Source: Vespula vulgaris
Taxonomy: Eukaryota; Arthropoda; Insecta; Hymenoptera; Vespidae
NCBI RefSeq assembly: GCF_905475345.1
Contig: NC_066586.1
Span: forward strand, 5,244,400 to 5,308,399
Reading direction: 5' to 3'
DNA: 64,000 nt
A program made the position numbers and the translations under genes. Below the pieces are notes generated by a model. The model was not told where the DNA came from, did not search any database, and saw nothing but the letters and a program-made list of their open reading frames with translations. Shown here piece after piece: positions 1 through 12,600 of this stretch (position 1 is its first letter; each line of letters opens with the position of its first letter).

Positions 1-167
1 AATCTAAGATCGATCAATTCGAAATAAATATCTAATGAGATATGGATATAATTATTACAAGACGTGCTGGCGCTTGGCAAAAGTCCTTATCCGAAAAATC
101 TCGATCGAACGCAAATCTTACTTCGCGAACGTCAGCGACGGATATAAAGTCTTCCTGGAAACATAAA

Positions 168-436
168 TTACGAAAGATAATCGCTTGATGGGTTGAAACG
201 AAAAAAAAAAAAATAAGAAAAAAAAATAAGAAAAAAAGAAGAAAAATCAACCGGCGCCGCGTTGATGTTATATAAATTCGAGTGATATTTCGGTCTTGGA
301 TCGCGTTTGGCAGTTAGCCAAAAGACGACGAGGGTTAAACTGACTACTGCACCAATGAGTAGCAAACTCTCAACGAAACGCACGTCGCGTCTGCTGCACG
401 TTGCATAACAGGTAGCTGAGTGCATGTCATAGGCCA
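168..436 (-). CDS. Possible short ORF with one transmembrane segment, unknown
   Basis: From the ATG at 436 the minus strand encodes MAYDMHSATCYATCSRRDVR, then FVESLLLIGAVVSLTLVVF followed by WLTAKRD, then a polar stretch. This pattern of basic flank, about 20 hydrophobic residues and basic flank would fit a single-pass membrane protein. After about 55 residues the frame runs through oligo-A/T DNA into a Phe-rich tail that is unlikely to be protein, so if real this is probably an exon with a donor near 255 (GTTGAT). Upstream of the ATG the frame is a Ser run made by (GAC)n. It lies inside what should be an ankyrin intron. No homologue was recognised and it may be chance. Confidence 0.15.
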
Positions 437-449
437 TAACGTATGAATG

Positions 450-548
450 CAACGACGACGACGATGACAATGACGATGATGACGACGACGACGACGACGA
501 CAACGACGATGATGACGACAACGACAACGACGACGATGAGGATGATAT
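450..548. repeat. Imperfect (GAC/GAT)n trinucleotide tract
   Basis: About 100 bp of GAC, GAT and AAC triplets. The minus-strand reading gives Ser runs. No coding use is supported. Confidence 0.85.
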
Positions 549-1518
549 GTCAAAACCGAGCAACGAGCGAGCTAATCTACGTCCATTTCTACCAACTACT
601 GTAATGATCGCACTACTCGTTATTATGTTAATTGCATTAACGACGGGAGCGCGGCCCATTTCGTTAATCGTACAATATGTAAAATTGTAACAAGAGGATA
701 TATGGTTTTATGCCGTATGTACTTTAACGAACATCTCTGTTCGCTGATTTCGATTCAAATGCATACTCGTGTAACACGTTTTCTTATTTCTTTTCCTTTT
801 TTTCTTTGCTGTTCCTTCATTCCAACACGTTCTCTGATAATTGAAATACTTCGTTGGATAATTAAACGACTTGTAGCTTGTTGTCACGCATCATATATAT
901 TGTATTTACATAGATACGTACGATCTAAGTGAATCCAAATACGAATGAGCTCCATCTTATTGGAAAACCATTCGCATTCATTCGTAATGTCAATCGGGTA
1001 ATATTAAAGTGGATAGTAAGTGCGTAAAAGATGCAAATCATACTACTGTACATTACGGTCAACTATTAGAGACTCAACAATTTTTGACATAGGTAAAACA
1101 ATTGATAAACTAAAGTCGATTACGTCTACTTATCATTATTAGAGTCAAATACAAACAAGAATGTTTTCTTTTGTTTTTTTTTTTTTCTTTTACAAAAAAG
1201 ATCCCAGAAGAATAAATCCAATACCAAATGTAAGCTAGCGAAGGATAGGTAAATAATGCATAAGATGGAATGGTCACTTCGAGTTATAAGGGATTAAATA
1301 AGTACATGGGAAGGGAATGCTTAAACGATGTACCAGACGATCTATGAGCTAAGAATTCCAGAGATCGACGAAAATATTACGAAATGACCCACGACACGCG
1401 GTTTTGAGAGTGTATGTGTGTACGGTATGTACTGCACGCACGTGTGACATGTGAATGAGAGAAAGAGAGAGAAAGAGAGAGAGAGAAGAGACAGAGTGAC
1501 AGAAAACAGAGAACTTAC

Positions 1519-1623
1519 GGGTATAGGTCATTTGGCCCTGGTAGTAAGAAGGAAGGTACACGTGTTGCGCGTGTGGAGGCTGCCCGTACACATTCATGGC
1601 TGCTATGCCGATTTCATCACCAC
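1519..1623 (-). CDS. Possible small cassette exon (35 codons), ankyrin alternative exon or first exon of another gene
   Basis: On the minus strand an AG at 1625-1624 is followed by 105 bp open in one frame, ending at a good donor GTAAGTTC (1518 downward). Both ends are phase 1, so insertion after the ankyrin exon at 3214 (which also ends in phase 1) would keep frame and extend SDSEDEGG with GDEIGIAAMNVYGQPPHAQH and a further Tyr/Pro-rich stretch. Against this, the acceptor has a weak pyrimidine tract. The internal ATG at 1597 has a strong Kozak context (GCAGCCATGA), so it could instead be the first coding exon of a separate minus-strand gene. No family was recognised. Confidence 0.35.
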
Positions 1624-2408
1624 CTACATTATACGCCGGCGAGTAAGGTCATTTTTTATCAAAACCCTAATTTTGCACCATCAAACATTGTTTCTATATC
1701 TCGTTATCACTGGGTTGTTAGTCTTCGTATAGTTAGTGTTAAACCAAAATATATACCTTCGCTGAAACTGCTATGAAGAACTTCATTTGTAATATATATT
1801 AGCAAGCAACTAATATTGTTTTAATATAATATATGATTTTTATCTATACAAATATAATATTAATGAATACCTAAATAATTAATTAATACTTAAGAAACGC
1901 TAAAAATAATCATTGCAAAAATCTTCTTCTATAATATTTTAAGAATATATATGTTTAATTATTTACTCTCTTTCATATCCTATATTTTATCTATACTATA
2001 TACTTTGTACTGTAAGGCAAGACCGCATATTTACAACTATTCCTGCTGCTATTACGAAGCTTAAAAGTTTTACATAATAGTAATAAAGCAAATATAATGC
2101 CTATACGTTATTTTAAATATTTATAGCTTAGATGTTTGCAGAATTTAATGCGAAATAGATATATTTACATAAACGGAAAAAATATAATTTGAATAAACAT
2201 TATCTGGAAGACGTATTTAACAACCCAGCGAGTATATGCTAGATACATGCTCTTGCGAAATGAATGCAAAAGAAACGCAATAAAAACAAGCAAAGAAAAA
2301 TACCATTTAGCTTTTTGATAATAACTCTGGAATTTCGATAAAGAAACCGATAATACTAAAAAATAACGTAATATCATACGTTTCGTTACGCGTATGTTTA
2401 TACATTTA

Positions 2409-2454
<46 letters not shown>

Positions 2455-3213
2455 TATTGTGTAAAGTTGAGTAATTTGAACCTATCCCTGCTACCTCATG
2501 TTGCCTGTTCCATCGTAACTAATCGGATTGGGAAAAGGATACGAGTATCTATGAGGATATTCACATAAGGATAATAGTCTCATAAGCTGAGAAGACATGT
2601 ATCACCCATGCTTCATAATTTAAACTATACTATTTGTCCTCATGCCATGCAAGAGTGTGTATATAATTTTAGGAAGCTTACTTGATAATTCATTTAGTAT
2701 TTTCATGCAATAGTTTGGAAGAAACATTTGTTAATTCCAATGATGTACAATATTATGTTTATCAAATCAAAATATTCATTAATTTTAGAAATGCACGGAA
2801 AACATTTAAAAAAAAAAATCAATATAATCCAATAGTATGTTATCATCAATGTAGAATTTCCTTTATAAGAATTATGCAACATGCATTAACATCAAAATTT
2901 AATTCCAGTAAGATTTATACAGTAATGGACATCTTCTATTATTACAAGAAGTCCTTTCTCTAAATATTCCTATTTCTTTGATCATTCGACATATATTTTG
3001 TAAAATGCTATCAATAACAAACTATATTCAACATATATATTTAAAAACTGCACAAAGTTATATTCTCAATGCCTCCACTATCAAATTGAAAAAGATATTA
3101 GTCTTTTTTAATTCAATTTTCAAATAAGATTATATATTTTAATATATGCATATATTGCAATAAGTATCTATTAAGCAAGAACAGATCGTCAGAAAAATGA
3201 ACTATATACTCAC
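1624..3213. other. Ankyrin intron sequence, AT-rich, with (AT)n at 2410-2451
   Basis: No confident gene was found here. The only structured repeat is an (AT)n run of about 42 bp. On the minus strand a peptide-like stretch around 2515-2560 (reads YPHRYSYPF and on to a stop) has weak splice signals but does not match the phase of the upstream ankyrin exon. Positions 1-1518 are similar apart from the two candidates listed separately and a (GA)n run at 1456-1490. Confidence 0.5.
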
Positions 3214-6200
3214 CACCTTCATCTTCACTGTCGCTCATGAACGTTTCTTGCATGGATTCAGGTGCTTGTACTCTATATTTTTCTTCAATAGTGATAGTAT
3301 GTGTCGTAGTAATGATAGTTTCTGTTACAACCTTTAGAGTTTCGATGACACTGATATAGCCAAGTTTTTGTGCAATATCTAAAGCGGTTTGTCCATTCTG
3401 TAAAACGTAAATCGGTCGTATTTCAACGATTTGCACGAAAGCATCATCTTGTATATCGAAAATTTTAAGTACTTACATTGGTTACAGCATTTGGCTTAGC
3501 TTTACTTTCTAACAGTAAATTAATAACCAGCGTGTGGCCCTGCTGTGCAGCTTGATGTAACGGCGTATAACCAGCATTGGTACTGTTATCAACAGTGGCA
3601 CCAGACCGCAAAAGGAATCGTACCATTGCTGCTTGACCAAAATGAGCTGCAACGTGCAATGGTGTGTAACCAGCCTAAAACAAATATACCAGTTCGGTAT
3701 AAAAATGATATTTGTAGGATAAAATTTGTTTTTCAAAGATAAAATAGAAAGTAACAGTATTTACTGTCTCTATAAAGACAATAGAATCAAGTGGACAAGT
3801 CGAACACTGAGAGGTAACAATACAAAAACACAACCTAGAGCTATTTAAAAGTACTTGTTATGTCTCCAATGATAATTGAATTATATTGACAATGTTAATA
3901 GTATAATCGTGAGTATGATAATTTTTTTTTACGGTCAGTTATAGTATTCATCTATCGTGCCATTGATATTCTTTACCGTACCATTGATCTTTCACTAATT
4001 GTATTATTCTTTTTACAGTACTACTATTGATAAACGTAACTACATTACCTTTGTTTTAACATCAATCTGAGCACCATTCTTTACGAGAATAGAAGCAACG
4101 TTGACTTTATCCTCTTGTGCGCATAAGTGTAACGGCGTAAGACCATTCTGCAAAGAACAAGTAAATAAATAATAGAATAACAAATTTTCTAATGATGCGG
4201 TTATACCTTCGCTTTATGATTTGTGTCTGCCTTGTGTTCGATAAGTAAAGTTGACATATCGGTGTGTCCTTCTTGTGCACTTAAATGTAGCGGCGTAAAT
4301 CCTGCTTTTGATTCTGCATTCGCTTTCGCGCCATATTCTAGTAATGTAGTTGCAATATCCATCTGTATAAAATAATTGAAATATTTCTATTAATTCTGTC
4401 AATTATTGAAACCTCGTATAGAAAATCTTTATTCCGTTTACTTGCCTGATTTTTTCGTGCTGCAATATGTAAAGGCGTGTGGCCATTTTTAGCCATAGCA
4501 TGTGGCGAAGCACCCTTATCTAATAGAAGTAACGCTACATTCTGATGGTCATAATGCGATGCTACGTGAAGAGGAGTTACTCCGTTCTATATTTAACAAA
4601 TATGATCGATCAAAATATTTTAATTCGTTACGTATAAATAGTCATTTAATTTCAAGAAAAAAATAAAAGGACGATATTATGCTTACCTTTCCTTGAGCAT
4701 CAACCGGTGCATTTTTCTGTAGTAACAACCTCGCTACATTCATATTGCCGTATTTAGCTGCCAAATGCAAAGGGGTAAAACCTTTCTTAGTCGTAGCAGT
4801 AAGTGATGCTCCATTTTCTAATAAAACTGAAGCAACCTGATGAACGCATAAAAAATAATTCGTAATATGTTATATTTGACATAGGTATTCTAATCCTAAA
4901 TTATAGAACTAATAATTACTCATAAATATTTTACGTATAACTGTAAAATCTTTACCTCTTCTTGACCCTCCTTAGCTGCGATATGAAGTGGAGTGTACAA
5001 ATCTTTCGTTGTGGCATCAACTCCAGCACCGTGTTGTAATAGCAACATTACAATGTCAACATTGCCTAAGCGGGAAGCAACGTGAAGCGGCGTTTGTTCC
5101 TCCTAAAAAAGGAATTATATAACCAACATCAAGATTACTCGAAATAATGATAAATTTACATGATATAATTTACCCTTGCTCTAGCGTCAACTTGAGCACC
5201 GTTCCTAAGAAGTATTCTGATAATATCAGTCTGATTTGCTCTGGCAGCTAAATGTAACGGCGTTTCGCCTCTTACTGTCGGTATGTCTGGACTAGCTTCG
5301 TGTTGCAGCAAGTAAATGACGATGTTCATACATCCCATAAAACTTGCTACATGCAGCGGAGTTAATCCGGACTATAAAAAACAAATAGTAAATTGAATTT
5401 TTAATAAAACAATTTTTAATATTTAACAAAAAAAATAACAATTACCTCCGTAGTGGCTTCGATACTAGCTTTATGTTTTAAGAGAAGTTCAACTACTTTG
5501 ATTCTGTTCTTCTTACACGCAATGTGTAAAGGTGTGAAACCATTGAGTGCACGTGCATTAGGATCTGCATTTCTATCAAGTAAAAGTTTGGCCACTCTTA
5601 CGTGACCGCAATGAGCTGCCACATGCAATGCTGTCAAATAATCTACTGTTACTTCATCCACAGGTGCACGATGATAAAGTAGAACCCTTGCGGCATCTAC
5701 ATGATCCCCTTGAGCAGCCATGTGTAATGGTGCAAGACCATTCTGCATGTCATTCAATAGGAAATACATTATGTAAATTTTAATCAAATGCTATTTGACA
5801 ATAATTTTTTCTTCCTATATAATCCATTACCTTTGTCTTCGAGCCAATGGGTGCTCCTCTTTCAATAAGAATATCAACAACCTCATGATGACCTGATCTT
5901 GCTGCACAATGAAGAGGAGTAAGGCCATCTCTCGTTTTTGCTTCGATATTTGCTCTTTTACTTATCAGAAGATTTACCATTTTAATTTTTCCCCATTTTG
6001 CAGCTACATGAATCGGCGTAATATTGTGCTGCGCGATCGGACAAAAAAGAAACAAGTATAAACATCATAATTTGTCAAATTTTCTCTAACACGTATACAT
6101 GCATCTATTGATACTTACTTTAGCAGCAAAATTTACATCCGCACCTCTATCATAAAGTAAGGAAGCAATTCGATCGTTGCCATAATGTGCGGCTATGTGA

Positions 6201-6636
6201 AGTGGTGTAAAACCGCTTTTCGAAGTTACGTCGGGATTATGGTCGTTCTGTTGAAGAATAAAATACAATGGCGATACAATAAAAACGCAAAGTACTTTTA
6301 TAATTTTTCAATTCTCATAGAAAAAAGGATAAAAACAAAATATTGTCTCTCTTTTCATTGCGAATCGATAGTGTGTGGTAATTCGCGAATGTTCAGTTAC
6401 CTAAGTCTGACGTATCTCATAATAGTGATATGAATAATACATAGGTCAATTACATATATATGACCAAAAAGGTTTTAGTACTTTTTTAATAACGCGTAAA
6501 AATATATAAGTCAATATGACCTCTCATAAAACTGTATCGTTTCTTTCATATTTCATTAAAATCATATTTACGTATATCAGTACGAAATTAAAAATTTTTT
6601 TTCATCATATTACATCCATCTATCGTATCTGTAAAC

Positions 6637-6677
<41 letters not shown>

Positions 6678-9600
6678 ATAAACTCTCTTAGTTATAATTC
6701 TATACCGTTCCTGAGAAACAATCACTTATTGCAAAGATAAAGTATTCTAATACGAGATTACATTTATAGAATTTGGATAAGAAATTTCTTTTTACATGTA
6801 TATCGATCTTAAATATTAGAAATCTTTAAATGAATTTTATTAAAAAATATAATATTACTCTTATAAAAATTTGTCTTATATAGCTTGATATTTTAGCTCT
6901 AGAATAAATCTTTATTTCTAAAAATCAGTCAACTATTTAGATCAAAAGAATTTATGGTATAAACTCTTGGAAATGTATTAAGTGATGAACCCTGTTAAAA
7001 AGAATAAGAGGATTACTACGAAGGGCTCTTTTGCTTGGAAAAAGAGAAATATGACGTACTTGCAAAAGTAGGGCAGCCGCATTACAATCATCCTTCTTAG
7101 CAGCGATGTGGAGGGCAGGTAATCGAACTTTACCGCGAGTATCATTTTCCAATAGAACGGCTACTACTTTATCATGACCCTGTTGCATGGCCACCGCCAA
7201 TGGAGTGAATCCATCCTACGATGGGAAAGAAATTTATAAAAATTAAAAAAATTATTGTCTTTAATGAAAATTACAAGAGTTAATTATGTATACATATATA
7301 TAAAATCGTTCTTTCTACTATTTACCAAAGCAAGTATTAATTCATATATTTGTAATTAAAATATACAAAATGTACCTCCGTCGTGAGGGTTTGGTTGGCA
7401 CCCTTACTGAGGAGGTACTTGACCACAGAGTCGTGATTCTCTTGAGCAGCCATATAGAGCGGTGTGAACCCATTTTGTGACTGTGCGTTCACAGAAGCAC
7501 CCTGTTGAACGAGCAATTGTACAACCTCCTCTTGTCCAGCTGCAACAAGATATTAGTTTCGCAGTGAGAAGTAGTTAGATATTATATAGAGGTTTCTTTT
7601 CAAGTACCTCCATTATGATGCGGCAAGAAGAACTATAACGAAATAAAAAATGCGTATATACGAAACCCTTCGATAAGTATCTCAACCTCATTGAAATATT
7701 ACATTTTTGAGTATAGATATATCGTTTTAAAAATGACATTCTTTTTCGATGCAATCTGTCACCGTGTCGAACGTAGTGAAGTATTTCTGCTATTGCTTAG
7801 AGGCACTGCGCCATATTGGTATCGAGGTATGGGGAGATATGGGTTAATCGATATGATCTGAGAGTACGTTTGTACGTGTATTTGTATACGTATTTACACA
7901 TTTGTACAAACGCACATATGGAGTTCGCTTACTTACCAAGAGAAGCAATGTGCAATGCGGTGTTTCCCTTTTTAGTAGCAGCATCGACTACTGCGCCACG
8001 ATTAAGAAGTTCTCGGACAATTTCCAAGTGGCCATCCTTAGCTGCCAGGTGCAAAGCATTCAGTCCGTTCTGTGTATAGAAAGGTTGCCTTTTTATTTAA
8101 AATCCGAATAAGTGGAATATTCGTTATACGTATATAGACCGTACATAGTCACATAAGTATTTCGATCATGCTCAAGTGATACATGGTATACTCGAGTGAT
8201 AGAGCATGTTAGTAAACCAATTCGTTTAACCTAATTAATAATAAACTTACAGCATTTGATGCGTTAATGTCCACACCCGATTCAAGATACTCCAGAACCT
8301 TTTCCAACTGACCCGCGCGAGCTGCTCTCAAAAATGACGTGCTTGGATCACTCTGAAAATAAATAAATAAAAAAGACAAATGTAATCGATTGATTTATTC
8401 CCTCTTAAATTCCATTAAATTTAATGAGGTTTTTTCTCGTGTTACACGATACGTCAGACATTACATAATTTTCACTAATTTCATTCTAACTAGGTTAATG
8501 CACTCGTGTGAACATTCCTAATAGAAATCATCAAGGGACCTTACGTAACTTTTTAATCCTTATAGTCTCTCCAAATCACGTCTCGTACATATGTATCTAC
8601 GTGCCTTTAATTCTAATGATTTTCCTTCTTGGTATTCTTCCATTGTCAACGTAATAAAAACAAAAGAAAGTATTCTATATGAATGCTTTAATTGATCAGA
8701 ATCTTCAACAAGTTTACATTGTCCTAATTACCGCTTTAATACGCATTAAGAGATGAACATAGATATGTATGCACATACATATGTAGATGTATTTAATATC
8801 AGTACATTCAAGAGTTTGTCTATGTTATCTGTTCGATCTATGAATATAAACACTTGTACATACATTCAGTAAAAATCTCATACTTTCTACCATGCTATTT
8901 CTTTTTTATTGAATTTTATTTTTATTTCTCGATAAATTCTCAACACCTGTCTCAAAGTTACATACTCTTTAAATCCTAACAATCATAACAAAGCTTACTT
9001 CGCAAACAATACATGAAAGATAAGTTTATCGATTTTTGAAATTAAAGCTAGTATAAAAAAGAAATGCATACACATTCGTACAAGTATGGACCTATTTATA
9101 CACACCTATCAACTTTTATAATACAAAATGTAAGGAAAAGCAAAATAGCTAGCATGATATGCTCCGCCTTTATTTCTCGATTACAATGCAAGTTGTTAGT
9201 CAAATATATATGTATGTAGTTTACTGGAACATATGGCGCCTATCGGTCTACACGAACGAGAGATACTGATCTCTTTATTTTATTATCCATTTCTTCTAAA
9301 AAAACTCACCCTTTTTCTTATTTATAACAAAGTTACAACTATATGATATATCAACATCAATATATAGATAGGTACATTAAAAATATCAAATCATTGTGTA
9401 AAATTAGATATATTACATAATCTATCCGTTATATTTATAAGAATAAAGTTTCATTTTTTTACGACGAAGACACTCTACGTGTCTAAAAGCAAGAAGACCG
9501 CGTGTTTGTGAGCCTCAACTGGTTTATAAGCTACGTTTAGCTTTATGGATGGTATACGAGAATAAACTGACCGAACTACACCTGGATAATAAAGGTAAGT

Positions 9601-12600
9601 AAAGAAGGAGTCACAGGGAAACGAGACGCTTCGGCGTCACCAACGAATACCCTGTCGTATTACTGGAACGCATCGTATTATCGTTCATGCGTTGCATACA
9701 TAAGCACCACGAACGATAAATCGATAACAGAGTACGTTGGACGCGCTTCTCAGGGCAGATAACCCTCCACTGTCGCAGTAATTAACGTATGGTTGTATCG
9801 TAAATAATCGTCGCTCTCTTTCTTCCTTCAACAAACAGTAATCCATTCAAGAGATTTATTTTTATCTAATTACAGAATTACAGAAAAAAAATTAAAAATT
9901 AGAGAAGAAATAAAGCTAATAAAAAAGTATAATTTTTACATTTTCTAAGAATCTCCTTGTTCGAGGAGATATTAAATACGATTGGAATAGTTCCGAACGT
10001 AAATAAAGCTCAAGTACAAAAGGTACATTCTTTTCATTAACGATTTTCCTCCCCCTCTCCCTCTACCTCTCTCTTTTTCTTTCTCTATCTATCTATTCCT
10101 TTATCTCACTTTTTCTGTATAGCTTTTACGATGGACTTTATCTTCCTATCGACAGCACTTTTTTTAAAAATCGATCCTATTCATAGATTCATGCAATGAA
10201 AAAAGATAAGCTTCCCTTATAAAGTGATCGCCAACGATAACAAAATAAACTAACAAAGATTTATAGTCCATTAATTTCGTTCGGAAGAAATAACATTCAA
10301 GGTGGGTGGCTTCAATCACGGCCTTTCTTTCCTACATATAGCAGTAACAAAGTTAACCATCGATATTGAATTAATTAATCAGTGTAATTAATTACTTAAT
10401 TAACCTAGAAAGGAAGAAGCTCCGACTACTTTCTTAGATATATAGTGCTGTTATGAAATCGATCTTGAAATATGGGTGTTAATGGAAATATAATGACTGA
10501 AATAGAATTTACATGACATCATAAAGAAAATTACTTACTCATGTTAGAAATACCTTCTGAAATAACGAATTCCAGTGATTATATCTGCCAACGGCGAAAC
10601 ATTCTTTTATATGCACAACAAGCGCCATGAAGTCGCACAAACGAAAGTCGTGTTATGATATACTAGCTATAGATGAAACGAGTGTGGTATCGATAACGGT
10701 GACACATTTTTTCATCAATGGCGAAACCGCGCCACGTATATTGTAACATACATTCTATATATCTAAAAAAAGATTACAAACTTTTGCGGTACCGAAGTAA
10801 ATGAACTGAAATAAATACGCGAGGCTACTTGGAAAGGTACATTACATTTATATATGTATATATGTAGGGCCAAGAAACTACTAGATGGGTCCAATTACTC
10901 GAGCACGAGCTAGGCTCGTAGTACGATAGGCTCGAGTAAATAAATAAAAACATATTCTATAAGATTATCAGTTTCTTGTTTTGCTACGCGTGGAATGAAA
11001 AGACAAGGGTACTAAGACACGTAACAATAAACAGAGAGGACAAAATAATGTCAAGACTATTCATGTTTTTGAAAAGATAATGTGAGGGTAGTTGATGAAC
11101 GTAATATAAGATAGTGCGAATTATTAAAAAAATACTTAGAGATACCGTGGATTAGAGTGCGAGTTAAATTTAGTTATAATTTAGTTATATTCGAAAGTTT
11201 CAAATTATATTTCTCTTCTCTTCATTTTATTTTTTTTATTATATTACCTATACATTTGTATTTTAAACACTGAAATATAACTTTAAAAGAACAATTGTCT
11301 ATATTCTTTATGTCTTTAGTAGTTATTATACCCAATTAACCACACACGCACGCACACATGTATGCAATATTCATCATCCCTATTACTTTCCCGCAAAACT
11401 GTTATTTTCCTTGTACCAAATACGTACGAATTTGTCAAATATATTCAATCTCAAAGATAAAAGACAATAATTATTTGAAAAACTGACAGTTATATTGCAA
11501 GAAATACGAGATCATTTGTATTTTCTTTCCATTTAACAAAGTTCCAGTTAACAAAGTTAAAGATCACTTTTTGAACGATCGACTTTACGATTGTATCGTA
11601 AACAAGGAATCAAAAAAAAACAAATCTACCGTAAACATTTATCTCTGATAAAGTTCTTTTAAAGTCCAATGTTAAAAAGAAGATTCTTCACAAAATAGGA
11701 AATTCTTTATAATCGGTATAAAACAGAGATAAGGGGCCTTCTGTGTTTCGCGATAGATGACGGCCTGCTTTAAATAATTCAGCGACCCCGTTACATCCGA
11801 CACGTGGACGATCCCTCGTGTTATACTTCCCCCTTACTCTTCCTTTCCTTTAGAGCCCTTCTTCACCTGGGCTTCGTTTTCTTTCTACTCTTTATCCACG
11901 AAGCGAAGCTGTATCTCCGGCATGGCATGACAACCGTTGAAAAAGAGGAGAGAGACCGGTAGAAAACGTCGCCGCGGTGGTCTCATTACTGTCTCTTTAT
12001 TACAACGAGTCTAGCTTACTCAATGCGATCACATAGCGTGCCTATTTTACTTTACGTTGATATTATATTCAAGTCTCTCTTTAATGTCTTTGCCCTCGTA
12101 ATCTACGAAAAAGTTGAAAGAAATTCTTGTTGACGTTATTTCTTTCGTGACGAATCTACACGACAATTTCCTCTTGAAAAACGAGAGACTATCGTTACAT
12201 TTCTGTATCCAAACTGGATGGCTGGAACGGCTAGATCGTTCGATCTTTTATCGAAATTCCATCGAACTTTTTCATATCGTCGAATGTCCTTCTTTTATGA
12301 ATATAAAAATTCTGGAACACGAACGGAGATACGTAAGAACTCACGGCCCGTATAGTCTCTCGTAGAATCTCGACGGTATCGAAGACATAAACTCTCGTCG
12401 ATTGCCTCGGGTGATACCGGACGAGTCCTCGAACCAGCTCGAAGAAACCGTTGTACACCCGATCAACTACCAAGTAATATCATCTTTGCTTATCGCAAAA
12501 GTTTCGAATATCTAAAAAATTTCTTGAAACTGGACATTTTCTCTTAAAGCGTTATCGCTTTTAACATGTCAGTAAGTAACAGCTAACGTTCGCTTAAGAT

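Noticed and set aside
2515..2600. Peptide-like minus-strand segment reading YPHRYSYPFPNPISYDG
   Set aside because: The frame requires a phase-0 or phase-2 entry that the upstream ankyrin exon (phase 1) cannot give; in phase 1 it hits a stop after nine codons.
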